A stretch of DNA of 64,000 bases from Pseudomonas sp. (lineage in GTDB: Bacteria > Pseudomonadota > Gammaproteobacteria > Pseudomonadales > Pseudomonadaceae): assembly GCA_022448005.1 (NCBI GenBank), contig JAKUTK010000012.1, positions 42,100 through 106,099 on the forward strand. Reading direction: 5' to 3'. The translations under genes and the position numbers were made by a program. This document shows, in pieces, positions 43,139 through 52,556 of the stretch; the first letter of the stretch is position 1, and each line of letters starts with the position of its first letter. Under the pieces are notes generated by a model. That model ran no database searches. It saw nothing but the letters and a program-made list of their open reading frames with translations, and had not been told where the DNA came from.

Positions 43139-43867
43139 TCACGCTGGCACCGCGTTACGCGTGAGCCGAGCAAAGGTCTGCTGGAGACTGCCATCCGCGG
43201 CAGCCAGCGTATCGGCTCGCCCCTGCGCGACCAGGTTTCCGCGGTTGAGGATGATCAGTTCGTCACTTGCCTGCACCTCGTCCAGCAGGTGAGTGGTCCA
43301 GAGGACACTCATGCCTTGCTCATCGCAGAGTGATCTCACGTGATCGTTGAGGTTCTGGCGGCTGGCGGGATCAAGCCCCGCACTGGCTTCATCGAGCAGC
43401 AGCAGGCTCGGCTTGTGGAGCAGGGCACGGGCAATTTCCACTCTTCGGCGATGACCGCCATTGAGTTCGCGCACCTTGCTTTTGCGGCGCTCGCCCAGTT
43501 GCTGGCGATCCAGCTCGACTTCGATGCGGTCGTTCGCGTCCTTGCGAGGCATGCCATGCAGGGCGGCGTGATAGCGCAGGTTCTGCTCGACACTGAGATC
43601 CAGGTCCAGCGTGCTTTGCTGGAAGACCACCCCAAGCCGCCGCAAGGCTTCGCGCGGCTGGCTGCGCAGACTGAAGCCTGCCACCTGGATGTCACCCTGC
43701 TGCAAGTCGTAGAGGCGCGTCAGCAAGGCGATCAGCGTCGATTTGCCGGCTCCGTTGGGGCCGAGCAGGGCGGTGAAGCCGCCCGCTGCCGTGTTGAAAC
43801 TCACATCGTGCAACGCCTGACGTTCCCCGTAGGCAAAGCTGACGCCCTCGACCTGCAGGGCAGTCAT
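43139..43867 (-). CDS. ABC transporter ATP-binding protein, PQQ-alcohol-associated, 242 aa
   Basis: Walker A is GPNGAGKST, the Q-loop is VVFQQSTLDLDLSV, Walker B is LLLLDEASAGLDP and the switch His lies in LWTTHLLDEV. The signature motif reads LNGGHRRRVEIARALL instead of LSGGQ, an unusual but family-compatible variant. ATG 43867 overlaps the beta-propeller stop (ATGA), so it is translationally coupled to that gene. Confidence 0.92.
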   Translation of the reverse strand: MTALQVEGVSFAYGERQALHDVSFNTAAGGFTALLGPNGAGKSTLIALLTRLYDLQQGDIQVAGFSLRSQPREALRRLGVVFQQSTLDLDLSVEQNLRYHAALHGMPRKDANDRIEVELDRQQLGERRKSKVRELNGGHRRRVEIARALLHKPSLLLLDEASAGLDPASRQNLNDHVRSLCDEQGMSVLWTTHLLDEVQASDELIILNRGNLVAQGRADTLAAADGSLQQTFARLTRNAVPA

Positions 43868-44835
43868 GGTGCGACCACCACGCCCCAGGGATAGCGGCCA
43901 ACCTTGATCGACTTGATCACCTTGAGCGAATCCACGTCGATCACCGAAACATCACCGCTGACACCATTGGTGGTCAGCAGTCGGCTCTCATCTGTGTTGA
44001 ATGCCATGTGCCAGACCCGACGCCCCACCAGCAGGTAGTCGAGTACCTCGTAGGTTTTCGCATCCACGACGGCTATATGGTTGGCCGGGCCGAGCGCGAC
44101 GAAGGCGTATTTGCCGTCCGAGCTGAGTTTGATGCCGACTGGCTGAACCTTGTCGGGATGCACGCCTTTGATCTTGAAGTTCAGGGTCTTGACGATCTCC
44201 CGCTTCTCAACGTCAACGACGCTGACCGTTCCACCGATCTCCGAGGAGGCCCAGAGCAGCGTGCTGTCCTTGTTGAATTCCACGTGGCGCGGGCGCTGGT
44301 CGACGAGGGTGTTGTCCACCAACTGGTTGGTACTGGTGTCGATCCAGTGCAGCATATTGGTGGTTTCGCTGGTGTTCACCGCCCATTTTCCGTCCGGGCT
44401 GACGCCCATGCCTTCAGGCTCAACGCCGACATCGATCTGCGCGAGTACCTCTTCGTTGTCGACGTCGACCACCGTCACCAGCGCGTCGTCCTCGTTGGAG
44501 ATGTACAGCCACTTGTTGTTCGGGTGCAGCGCGAACTGTTCGGGGTCAGCGCCGGACGGCAGCTGTTTGATGATCTTCCGGGTCGCCAGGTCCATGACCT
44601 GCACCGTGTCCGAGTCGCTGGCGCAGATGTAGAGCAGCTTGTTGTCGCGCGACAGCGTCAACCCGCGTGGACGCTGGCCAACTTCAAGGGTTTCGACCGT
44701 TTCCAGCGTATCCAGATCGATCACGCTGACGGTGTCGTCTTTTTCGTTCGACACATAGGCAGTGGCCGCCAGGGCGGATGCACTGGTACAGGCGAACGCT
44801 AAGGAAATGGCAGCAGCAAGGAGTGTTCGGGTCAT
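43864..44835 (-). CDS. PQQ-dependent catabolism-associated YVTN beta-propeller, 323 aa
   Basis: A signal peptide (MTRTLLAAAISLAFACTSASALA) leads into about seven blades of the YVTN type (AYVSNEKDDTVSVIDLDTLETVETLEVGQRPRGLTLSRDNKLLYICAS and repeats). It is a periplasmic protein always seen with PQQ alcohol oxidation and this ABC system. It may hold PQQ or a dehydrogenase partner; the role is unproven. ATG 44835 was chosen because it starts the signal peptide. The frame from 44946 would overlap the upstream gene. Confidence 0.9.
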   Translation of the reverse strand: MTRTLLAAAISLAFACTSASALAATAYVSNEKDDTVSVIDLDTLETVETLEVGQRPRGLTLSRDNKLLYICASDSDTVQVMDLATRKIIKQLPSGADPEQFALHPNNKWLYISNEDDALVTVVDVDNEEVLAQIDVGVEPEGMGVSPDGKWAVNTSETTNMLHWIDTSTNQLVDNTLVDQRPRHVEFNKDSTLLWASSEIGGTVSVVDVEKREIVKTLNFKIKGVHPDKVQPVGIKLSSDGKYAFVALGPANHIAVVDAKTYEVLDYLLVGRRVWHMAFNTDESRLLTTNGVSGDVSVIDVDSLKVIKSIKVGRYPWGVVVAP

Positions 44836-44866
44836 AGGAAGATTCTCTTGTTGTAGTGTGAGCCGC

Positions 44867-45358
44867 TCAGCGGGTCGTTTGAATAGGTGACTGATCCATG
44901 CGCAGCAAGTATTCGTCCGCTTCGCTCTGACCGCCTTCGGATGCACGTTCTAGCCACATTCGCGCGGCCGTCGGGTCTTTTTTCACACCGCGCCCTTCGG
45001 CTAGCGCTGTACCCCAGTGGTAGCGGGCCAAGCTCACATAGCTGGCCTCATCGGGCTGATTGGCGCCGCGTTTCATGAGGGCAGCGGCTTTGTCCAGATC
45101 CACCGGCACGCCCGAGCCGGACTCGTACATCTGCGCCAGCCAGATCATCGAATACACGTCGTTCCAGCGTGCGATGCAGTCCTCGAATATCTGCCTGGCA
45201 ACGTCGAAATTTCCGGTCTTGGCAGTGACGTAGCCGTACATGCATTTGATCCGCTTCGGGCTGTCGATATAGGCGTCATACCCCAGCTCGCTGGCGCTCG
45301 CGGTGTGCGCCAAACCGCTAAATAACAGACCGCAGATGCAGCGGGACATGATTCTCAT
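44867..45358 (-). CDS. Periplasmic Sel1/TPR-repeat protein, 163 aa
   Basis: A signal peptide (MRIMSRCICGLLFSGLAHTASA) is followed by Sel1-like helical repeats (ARQIFEDCIARWNDVYSMIWLAQMYESGSGVPVDLDKAAALMKRGA ... YHWGTALAEGRGVKKDPTAARMWLERASEGGQSEADEYL). Two Cys (KCMY, EDCI) may pair. ATG 45358 overlaps the substrate-binding gene stop (ATGA). It is probably a scaffold in the alcohol-oxidation system, inferred from its place. Confidence 0.82.
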   Translation of the reverse strand: MRIMSRCICGLLFSGLAHTASASELGYDAYIDSPKRIKCMYGYVTAKTGNFDVARQIFEDCIARWNDVYSMIWLAQMYESGSGVPVDLDKAAALMKRGANQPDEASYVSLARYHWGTALAEGRGVKKDPTAARMWLERASEGGQSEADEYLLRMDQSPIQTTR

Positions 45359-46548
45359 CGGCTCGCCTCGCTCAGCCGGCACTGGCTCTCTGGCCGATCG
45401 AAGCCCAAGGTGTCCAGCTCGCTGGTGGGGTGCAGGAAGCCATCCTGGGGCGAATTGCTGACTAGCCCCCGCGGATGCACCAACGGAACTGGTTGCCGCA
45501 GCTGACCGTTCCAGGGCCGGAACGTCAGCTTGCGGCCCTTGAATCCATCGACCGGTAGCGACTCGCTCAGCGATATCTGGCGGATTGCCATTGCGTCCGT
45601 GGCGCCGAGCTTGGTAATTGCCGTGGCCAGGCTGCGCACACCGATCCAGGCGGCAAAGTCGCGATCGTTCATCCAGCGATTGGCATGCGCTTCGAAGCGC
45701 TTCTGCAGCTGCGCAGCGCCATAGGTTTCGACCGTCTTGTGCCAGCCGGTCGGGGTCAGACCCTGTGTGCCTACAACCGGCCGCGGCAACCAGGTGTGAT
45801 AGGGCACATACTCACCGAAGTCGCCGCGCTCATCGGCAACCACGACCACGTCGTATTCGCCAGCTTGGGTGAACAGAGGCATGTCGGCTTGGGCTGTGCG
45901 CCGCTGGTCGTTATCGAAGGACCAGGGTTTTTCCTCGATGATCTTGTGGCCGAAGCGCTTGGCGGCACGCTTGAGTGCCTCGGCATAGGCCTGATCCTCT
46001 TCTGTGGGCCCGCTGATCAACAGCCAGCGACTCCAGCGGCGCACGGCGAGGAACTGACCCAGCGCGTCGGCCAACATACTGCGGCTTGGCAGGGTGTGCA
46101 GCACGTTACCCAGGCAACGAGACGTTCGCAGCTCATCATCGGGACTGCCGGCATTGATCAGCAGACTGTCTGGCATGGTTTCGGCCAACGTTTCCAGGCT
46201 CTGCGCGGGAGCGTTCACCACAAACAGGCGCACACCCTGATCATGTAGCTGTTGGGCCTCGTCCAGTAGCTGCTCTGGGGTTTCAGCCGTGACGCGGTCC
46301 AGGGTGTAGCTGTGCTTGAGAAAACGACCGGTGCTGTTGCTGTCGGTGATGGCCAGCTCGGCGCCGCTCAAGCCCGCGTCAACCGGCTCAGGTATCACAT
46401 TCGATAGCAGCGGGCCTGTGTCCGGGCGATAGCCGAGATAACCGATGCGCGCCGAGAGTTCTGGCTCCGCTGCGCCTGCTTCACTGACGAAAGCGGCGCA
46501 ACAGGCGAGGGCGATCAAGCAACGGCTGCAAAAAGAAAGAGGGCGCAT
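45355..46548 (-). CDS. ABC substrate-binding protein, PQQ-dependent alcohol dehydrogenase system, 397 aa
   Basis: A signal peptide (MRPLSFCSRCLIALACCAAFVSEAGA) precedes a Leu/Ile/Val-binding-like two-lobed fold (ARIGYLGYRPDTGPLLSNV ... LLDEAQQLHDQGVRLFVVNAP ... RWSRWLLISGPTEEDQAYAEALKRAAKRFGHKI ... YDVVVVADERGDFGEYV). It is the first gene of the four-to-five gene unit propeller-ATPase-permease and its promoter lies in the divergent region with the cupredoxin gene. The ligand is unknown. Confidence 0.88.
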   Translation of the reverse strand: MRPLSFCSRCLIALACCAAFVSEAGAAEPELSARIGYLGYRPDTGPLLSNVIPEPVDAGLSGAELAITDSNSTGRFLKHSYTLDRVTAETPEQLLDEAQQLHDQGVRLFVVNAPAQSLETLAETMPDSLLINAGSPDDELRTSRCLGNVLHTLPSRSMLADALGQFLAVRRWSRWLLISGPTEEDQAYAEALKRAAKRFGHKIIEEKPWSFDNDQRRTAQADMPLFTQAGEYDVVVVADERGDFGEYVPYHTWLPRPVVGTQGLTPTGWHKTVETYGAAQLQKRFEAHANRWMNDRDFAAWIGVRSLATAITKLGATDAMAIRQISLSESLPVDGFKGRKLTFRPWNGQLRQPVPLVHPRGLVSNSPQDGFLHPTSELDTLGFDRPESQCRLSEASR

Positions 46549-46627
46549 GGACGACTCCTATGGCGTTGCGGTCAGCATAGGAACCCTGTCGGTGCGGGGA
46601 AATATGCAGAAAGTACCAGCTGCTGTG

Positions 46628-46640
46628 TACCAAGGTAGTA
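46628..46640. promoter_or_regulatory. Shared motif (TACTACCTTGGTA on the minus strand)
   Basis: It lies between the divergent substrate-binding and cupredoxin genes and matches the RCTACCWWGG motif at 37281 and 58343. It could control both directions. Confidence 0.4.
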
Positions 46641-46700
46641 AACCGGACCCTGGCAGGCACCTCTAGGATGAAGCCATCCATAACAAGAGCGAGAACGCCC

Positions 46701-47138
46701 ATGCCTCCATTCAAAGCGCTAACCCTTCACCTCCTGTTGATCGGCAGTCTGATCGGCTTCGACCAGGTACATGCCGCGGGCGACCTTACCCGTCGCACGC
46801 AATCGCTCCCGGATCTCGAATTCGGTTCCGAAGAAAGCGATTACGCGGTCTCGCAGAAGGAATACCAACTGGAGACCGGCGTCGCCTATCAACTCAAGGT
46901 CATCGCTGACGGCCAGAAGGAGTGTGCCTTTCAGGCTCCGGAGTTTTCCCAGGCCATCTTCCTGCGCAAGGTCGAAGCCGGAGGTGTGGAGATCAAGGCC
47001 GTGACCTTGGTCGAGCTCGAGTTTGAAGAAGCCGGTGAGGCCGAAATCTTTTTTCTGCCGATCAAACCCGGCCGTTTCCCTTTCTATTGCAAAGGGCTGC
47101 AGAACAAGGGCATGGAAGGGAGCTTCGTGGTCAAGTAG
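46701..47138 (+). CDS. Periplasmic cupredoxin-like protein, 145 aa
   Basis: A signal peptide (MPPFKALTLHLLLIGSLIGFDQVHA) is followed by a small beta-rich domain ending in PGRFPFYCKGLQNKGMEGSFVVK. The Cys and Met there match two of the usual type I copper ligands. No His sits between them, so copper binding is not certain. ATG 46701 begins the signal peptide; ATG 46668 would add 11 residues. It lies directly before the kinase-regulator pair. Confidence 0.75.
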   Translation: MPPFKALTLHLLLIGSLIGFDQVHAAGDLTRRTQSLPDLEFGSEESDYAVSQKEYQLETGVAYQLKVIADGQKECAFQAPEFSQAIFLRKVEAGGVEIKAVTLVELEFEEAGEAEIFFLPIKPGRFPFYCKGLQNKGMEGSFVVK

Positions 47139-47174
47139 CGCAGCAACCTGCTGCTCTTGAAGCGGACACTGAAC

Positions 47175-48458
47175 ATGTCAGCACTCTGGCGTATCAGCCT
47201 GCTGGTCTCGCTGTTTTTCAGCCTGGTTGCGGCCGTCTGCTTGGCTGTATTGCTGCGTCAGGCTAGCCAAGACGTAAGCCGTGAACTGGCTGCGGCGGGT
47301 GCCGTGCTTAGCTATCTCGGCGATATAGCGGAACGCGATCCCGCTGCACTCCAGCCTGAGCTGACGCGTCATTTGCGGCATGTGCAGGTTCGCTGGTTGG
47401 GCCCGGGCGTTCCGAGCCGTGAGATCCGCCCGCAGCGAAGCACCTTGCTCGAGACCCTGTTGTATCCCGCCGAATTGCCCGCGCCTCTGACGGTGCAGAT
47501 GCCTGAAGGACGGACCTTGCAATTGAGCGTCGACCCACGAGACGAAATCGAGGAGGTCGAGGACTCGCTGCTACAGCTATTGGTGTGGTTTGGCAGTGCG
47601 CTGTTGCTGAGCCTGCTGGCGATCCGGTGGGCTGTCCGGCCAGCGCTGGGCGTGCTGAACGAATTGCTTGCAGCCTTTGGCCAGGTTTCCCAAGGCCGCC
47701 TCGATACGCGTCTGCCGAGCCACTCCCTGTTGGAGGCAGAGCAGCTCTCCGGGCATTTCAACCGCATGGTCAGCGCCTTGGAGTACACCCGGCGGGAAAA
47801 CGATGACCTGACGCGCTCATTGCTGGAGCTGCAGGAGCGTGAGCGCACACAGCTTGCTCAGGCGCTGCATGACGACCTTGGACAATACCTGGCCGGTATC
47901 CGCGCTCAGGCCTGCCTGCTACAGGCGATAAAAGACCAGCCGCAGCTGGTCAGCACAACCGCACGCACTCTGGACGATCACTGCGAACAGTTGCAGGACG
48001 GTTTTCGCAGGCTTACGCGCGAGCTCTATCCCGTGATGCTCGACCATTTGGAGTTGCCTGAAGCAATACAGCTGCTGGCCGAGCAGTGGCAAAGCGCGCA
48101 AGGAATCGAGCTACGCGTGCAGATCGACCGGCGCATTCCATCCCTTTCGCTGAACAAGAAAGAGCAGCTGTACCGCTTGCTGCAAGAATCGCTCACAAAC
48201 GTGGCCAAGCATGCCTGCGCCAGCTTCGTGTTCATTCGCCTGCGCATGAACGGCGGTCGGCTGCGGCTGCTTGTGCGTGACAATGGCCACGGCCACGGCG
48301 CAACCGGACGGCCCGGCATTGGCCTGCGTTCGATGCATGAGCGTGCGCGGGCGCTGGATGGCCGGTTGATCGCGTGCGGGCGAGTAGGTTACGGCTGGGT
48401 GGTTTATCTGGACATTCCGATCAGGGAGTCATGCTCCAATGAAGATCCTTCTCGTTGA
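47175..48458 (+). CDS. Membrane sensor histidine kinase (NarX/UhpB type), PedS2-like, 427 aa
   Basis: Two membrane helices (about residues 5-28 and 135-155) flank a ~100-residue periplasmic sensor. HAMP follows (AAFGQVSQGRLDTRL). HisKA_3 has its His in RTQLAQALHDDLGQYLAGIRAQ and the ATPase has LYRLLQESLTNVAKHA and DNGHGHG. ATG 47175 is preferred to TTG 47157. It overlaps the response regulator by 20 bases. By gene order it corresponds to PedS2 of P. putida, which I recall as controlling calcium- versus lanthanide-type alcohol dehydrogenase expression. Confidence 0.85.
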   Translation: MSALWRISLLVSLFFSLVAAVCLAVLLRQASQDVSRELAAAGAVLSYLGDIAERDPAALQPELTRHLRHVQVRWLGPGVPSREIRPQRSTLLETLLYPAELPAPLTVQMPEGRTLQLSVDPRDEIEEVEDSLLQLLVWFGSALLLSLLAIRWAVRPALGVLNELLAAFGQVSQGRLDTRLPSHSLLEAEQLSGHFNRMVSALEYTRRENDDLTRSLLELQERERTQLAQALHDDLGQYLAGIRAQACLLQAIKDQPQLVSTTARTLDDHCEQLQDGFRRLTRELYPVMLDHLELPEAIQLLAEQWQSAQGIELRVQIDRRIPSLSLNKKEQLYRLLQESLTNVAKHACASFVFIRLRMNGGRLRLLVRDNGHGHGATGRPGIGLRSMHERARALDGRLIACGRVGYGWVVYLDIPIRESCSNEDPSR

Positions 48459-49092
48459 CGATCACGCCGTGGTCCGCCAGGGCTACGCTGCGCTGCTACG
48501 CGCCTTGCTACCCGAAGTTCAGGTCATTGAGGCCTGCGACGGCGAGGAGGCCCTGGCCAAAGCACTGGAGGCGGCCCCAAGCCTGGTCATCATGGATGTC
48601 GGACTACCCGGCATCAGCGGCGTCGAAACCACCCGGCGTCTGTTGCAGCGGCTGCCACAACTGCGCGTGCTGTTCTTCAGCATGCACGACGAGTTACCCC
48701 TGGTGCGCCAGGCACTGGATGCCGGAGCCGCCGGCTATATCACCAAGAGCTCATCGCCGGAAGTGCTGTTGGACGCAGTACGCCGTACCTTGGCCGGTCA
48801 TGCCTACATCGAGCAGACGCTGGCCACCCAGTTGGCACGCAATCCGGCAGCGGCCAATGCGCAGGATCCACGCTTGCAAAAAATGACTCAGCGCGAATTC
48901 GAAATCTTCGTGATGCTCGCCAAGGGTACTCCGGCGCGACTGATCGCCGAGCGGCTTTGCATCAGTGGCAAGACAGTGTCCAACTACCTGACGCTTCTCA
49001 AGAGCAAGCTGCAGGTCAGCTCTCATGCCGAGCTGGTTCATCTGGCCATCGACACCGGTATCGTGCGGGTGGGCGATCGGGCAGCCAGTTAG
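48439..49092 (+). CDS. LuxR-family response regulator, PedR2-like, 217 aa
   Basis: The receiver is MKILLVDDHAVVRQGYAAL with Asp53 in LVIMDVGLPG and Lys in TKSSSP. The LuxR helix-turn-helix is MTQREFEIFVMLAKGTPARLIAERLCISGKTVSNYLTLLKSKLQV. It overlaps the kinase gene, so it is its partner. It probably acts on exaA and other genes of the cluster. Confidence 0.88.
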   Translation: MKILLVDDHAVVRQGYAALLRALLPEVQVIEACDGEEALAKALEAAPSLVIMDVGLPGISGVETTRRLLQRLPQLRVLFFSMHDELPLVRQALDAGAAGYITKSSSPEVLLDAVRRTLAGHAYIEQTLATQLARNPAAANAQDPRLQKMTQREFEIFVMLAKGTPARLIAERLCISGKTVSNYLTLLKSKLQVSSHAELVHLAIDTGIVRVGDRAAS

Positions 49093-49289
49093 CTCGGTCT
49101 GCCACGTTTGGATTGACACTGCCTTCGCTGGTGACGGCTCGGGCTGATAGTGCGACTGCAAAACCTCGGCCCTCGCGGACTGTCAGAACTCGGGCATCGC
49201 GTCTTCGTGTCTGGTCGTCGATGCTGCTCTGGTAACGGTGGCAAGCAAGCGTAGATCCCAACCCCCTTCCTTTACAGAGGCAATTGAGC

Positions 49290-49607
49290 ATGATCAAAGT
49301 CAGCGTGATGTATCCCAATACCCCAGGCGCGAGGTTCGATCACGACTACTATCGCGACAAGCACCTACCGCTGCTCAAGGCTCGCATGGGCGATGCCTGT
49401 CTTTACTACACCATCGACAAGGCCATCTGCGGGCGCACTCCTGACGAGCCGGCACCGTATGTCGCCATGTGCCACCTTTTCAGCGAGTCGCTGGAAGCCT
49501 TTCTGGCGGGTATCGGTCCTCATGCCGAGGAGATCGTTGCGGACATCGCCAATTACACCGACCTGACGCCGGTCCGGCAGATCAGCGAGGTAGTGGTAGG
49601 GCACTGA
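49290..49607 (+). CDS. EthD-family protein, 105 aa
   Basis: MIKVSVMYPNTPGARFDHDYYRDKHLPLLKARMG is the EthD / dimeric alpha-beta barrel signature. AGAGG precedes ATG 49290; TTG 49284 is two codons earlier. EthD relatives help degrade small organics such as ethers, but the role here is unknown. Its 3' end overlaps the convergent diguanylate cyclase gene by 26 bases. Confidence 0.85.
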   Translation: MIKVSVMYPNTPGARFDHDYYRDKHLPLLKARMGDACLYYTIDKAICGRTPDEPAPYVAMCHLFSESLEAFLAGIGPHAEEIVADIANYTDLTPVRQISEVVVGH

Positions 49608-51267
49608 TGGTTGCTTGGACAGTGTCGGGCATCGCCACGACCCGGTTCCGTCCGCTGCCCTTGGCCAGGTAGAGCTGCCGGTCGGCCTGCTGCATGAGAC
49701 CGTCCAGATCACTGGCCTGTGAGGGAAAATGCGCAACGCCGACCGACATGGTCAGGCGAAGCAGCCCGGCACGCGTCTCCAGCGGTTGATCCGCGAACCG
49801 TTCGCACAGATGCGCCAGCTTTCCCAAGGCTTCGGCCGGCTGAGTACACGGCAGTATCAGCAAAAACTCCTCGCCACCGATACGAAAGACCGCATCAGTG
49901 GTGCGCAATCCGTTCAACAGAAATGCCGCCACAGCTTTCAACGCATCATCGCCTGCTGCGTGACCATGGGTGTCGTTCAGCCGCTTGAAATGATCCAGAT
50001 CGACCATCGCCAATGCGATAGGCGCATCATCACGCCGTGCTCGGGCGGCCTCGCGGGCAAAGAATTCTTCCAGGTGACGACGGTTGTAGAGGTCGGTCAG
50101 TGGATCGCGGAGTGCCTGGTCCTGCAGGCTTTTGTGAAGGCCGGAAATGGTCGCCAATCGCTGTTCGCTCAATGCCAGCGCTTCTGCCAGTTGCTGCTGG
50201 CTGCGCTGGAATTCGGTGATATCGCGCAGATAAAGCATCTTCCCAAGGGTCACGGTTCCTTCGCGCGTCGAGCGACAAATCGCACGGACACGTACCTCGA
50301 AGTGCTGTTGCCGTGCCTCGACGCTTACCTGCTGTGGTGTGTCACCCGGCTCTGCCAGCTGCGACATGCCGTCCAACGTTCTGCCGATATAGGGCCATTG
50401 CGCCAATGCGCAGCCATGCCAGCCCTTTTTCAGGTTCGCCATGCGGAGTGCGGCTGGGTTGGCCTCGATCACTCGGCGTTGCGGGTCAATCACCAATACC
50501 GGGTCCATCAGCGCATCGAGGAGCAGGTGGCGTGCCACCGGCAAAAGATCGAACAGACGCAGCCCGCTGACCAACCAACCGAAACCCGCAACGGTCAACG
50601 CAAAGCTGAACGGCGTTGGGTCGAAGCCGAACAGGGTCCAGCCAAAAGCGACGTAGCTGATATTGGCGGCCCAGGGAATCGTGGTCAGTATCAGGAAAGC
50701 CAGGTAGTGCCGTCGATGCAGGCCGCTGCTGAGCGTCACTGCACGCAGCGTGATGCCAATACAGAGGACCATGAAGGGGTAGCCGTAAGCCGCGGCCAGA
50801 TAGAACAAAGGTCCATGCTGGTAGACGATCGGCGCGTTGGGTTCTGATGAGATTGGCGCGCTGGCCGAACCGTAGAACTGAACATGCCAGGGGTTGCTCA
50901 GCGCCAGCAGCCAGAACAGCGCAGGCATCACCATCAATCCGGTCACGGCGAGCCGCTTAATTGGGCTATGGACGCTGTTGACGTATTGCCAGAGAAACAC
51001 CGACCAGAACGTCGGCACGCCGAGAATGGCGGGCCAGGCCATGCCAGCCCAGAACATCTTGCAGCTCTGCTGGTGCACGCTCATTTCCAGCGCGGCAACG
51101 CCGAGCCACCAGAGGATCGCCAGGTGCATCAAGCTGAAAGCGGAACTGCCAGCGAATTGCCGCTGATGGCGAATCCAGCGAGCCAATACCGCGACGCCGG
51201 TGCCAACCAGCAGAGTCATCAGCACGGGGGCTGAAAAACTCCAGTCTGAATTCAAGCAGGCCGACAT
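49582..51267 (-). CDS. 7TM-PAS-GGDEF diguanylate cyclase, 561 aa
   Basis: Seven hydrophobic segments (residues ~10-230) form a histidine-kinase-type N-terminal 7TM sensor. A PAS domain follows (LLLDALMDPVLVIDPQRRVIEANPAALRM). The GGDEF domain has an intact FRIGGEEFLLIL and DLDHFKRLNDTHGHAAGDDAL, so it should make c-di-GMP. No RxxD inhibitory site is obvious. ATG 51267 has AGAGGAC; the frame to 51309 is longer. Confidence 0.88.
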   Translation of the reverse strand: MSACLNSDWSFSAPVLMTLLVGTGVAVLARWIRHQRQFAGSSAFSLMHLAILWWLGVAALEMSVHQQSCKMFWAGMAWPAILGVPTFWSVFLWQYVNSVHSPIKRLAVTGLMVMPALFWLLALSNPWHVQFYGSASAPISSEPNAPIVYQHGPLFYLAAAYGYPFMVLCIGITLRAVTLSSGLHRRHYLAFLILTTIPWAANISYVAFGWTLFGFDPTPFSFALTVAGFGWLVSGLRLFDLLPVARHLLLDALMDPVLVIDPQRRVIEANPAALRMANLKKGWHGCALAQWPYIGRTLDGMSQLAEPGDTPQQVSVEARQQHFEVRVRAICRSTREGTVTLGKMLYLRDITEFQRSQQQLAEALALSEQRLATISGLHKSLQDQALRDPLTDLYNRRHLEEFFAREAARARRDDAPIALAMVDLDHFKRLNDTHGHAAGDDALKAVAAFLLNGLRTTDAVFRIGGEEFLLILPCTQPAEALGKLAHLCERFADQPLETRAGLLRLTMSVGVAHFPSQASDLDGLMQQADRQLYLAKGSGRNRVVAMPDTVQATISALPLPR

Positions 51268-51479
51268 CTGGCCGTCCTCTGGCAAGTCGATACGTGCGCC
51301 AATGCGCATTTTGAGCGGCGAAGATACCTGAAAGCGGCGTACCTGGCATGAATGTTTGTAGTGGCCTTGTGCCTGGCTAGTCGCGCTCTAACAGTCCACA
51401 GGCAACCTGGGTGAACTTACCAAGGCGAGGTTCTTCGAAAGCTTTGAATTTTTGATGACGGGAGCTACACGTCCGCCCT

Positions 51480-52493
51480 ATGGTTTTTCTAATCTTGGGA
51501 ATTCTGCTTTTCCTGATCACGGCAACAGATATCACTAAAACTACGCTGTCGACGCGAGGTGGTGGGACTATCACCAATACCGTTTCCAGAAGCGTATGGC
51601 TTTTTTTCTTCGCCTTAGCCGGTCGGCGAGGGGAAGCGAAGCTGCTTGAGTATGCAGGCCAGTGCGTGTTGCTCTTGGTCCTGCTGACCTGGATTGCCTG
51701 TCTATGGCTTAGTCTGTTTCTGATGCTTGCGTCGGACCCGGCCTCGGTGATCAACGGCACGACCAAGACGGCCGCGGACCTCTGGGAAACCTTCTACTAC
51801 GCCGGCTTTACGCTTTCGACGCTGGGCGTAGGCGATTTTGCAGCCTCAAACGACGCCTGGCGGGTACTGACCAGTGCCGCAGCCTTCTGTGGGCTGACCT
51901 TAATCACGGCTGCGATCACCTACATCGTTCCGGTACTGTCGGCTGTCAGCCTGCAAAACCAGCTCAGCCTGCTCATCAGCAGCATGGGACGGACGCCGCA
52001 GGAGATCTTGGTCAACAGTTGGAACGGGTCTGATTTTTCGTGTTTTTATGACAATGCCAGCGACATACGGCAGATGCTGGTCGAGCACACCCTCAACCAC
52101 CACGCCTATCCGGTAATTCGGTGCTTTCACAAGAGCGATGCGTGCAAGAACGTAATCCCCGCGATTGCGACACTTGAGGCGGTGCTGCGACTGCTTGATC
52201 ACGTTAACGCTGAGGTCCCGCAAGACAGACTCAAGCGCAGGATGCTCGAGTGTGCCATGGATCAGTACGTGCTGATGCAACGCTCAAGCTCAATGGGGTG
52301 GGAACGCAAAGACATGCCTCACCGGTTGGATGCTGCTTTGCTGAGTGAGGCAGGCATACCCTTGAAAGGCAACAAGGTTGCTGAGGGCAACGTTGATCGC
52401 CGTGGCGTGATCAGCGGCCTGCTGCAAGCAGATGGCTGGAGTTGGGATGAGGTATATGGGGACGCTAAAGAACGCCTCGGCGGAGCGCGTTAA
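51480..52493 (+). CDS. Two-helix potassium channel family protein, 337 aa
   Basis: Hydrophobic segments at residues ~1-20, 60-85 and 125-155 flank a pore loop FYYAGFTLSTLGVGDFAAS, in which TLGVGD is the ion-channel selectivity filter. The ~180-residue cytoplasmic C-terminus (PQEILVNSWNGSDFSCFYDNASDIRQMLVEHTLNHHAYPVIRCFH...) is not an RCK domain I know. K+ selectivity is inferred from the filter. It is monocistronic. Confidence 0.85.
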   Translation: MVFLILGILLFLITATDITKTTLSTRGGGTITNTVSRSVWLFFFALAGRRGEAKLLEYAGQCVLLLVLLTWIACLWLSLFLMLASDPASVINGTTKTAADLWETFYYAGFTLSTLGVGDFAASNDAWRVLTSAAAFCGLTLITAAITYIVPVLSAVSLQNQLSLLISSMGRTPQEILVNSWNGSDFSCFYDNASDIRQMLVEHTLNHHAYPVIRCFHKSDACKNVIPAIATLEAVLRLLDHVNAEVPQDRLKRRMLECAMDQYVLMQRSSSMGWERKDMPHRLDAALLSEAGIPLKGNKVAEGNVDRRGVISGLLQADGWSWDEVYGDAKERLGGAR

Positions 52494-52556
52494 CCAACTG
52501 GTTGAACGGCGCTCCGACCAGAAACAAATCATGCAGAGGTTTGTTGCTCCAAGCCG

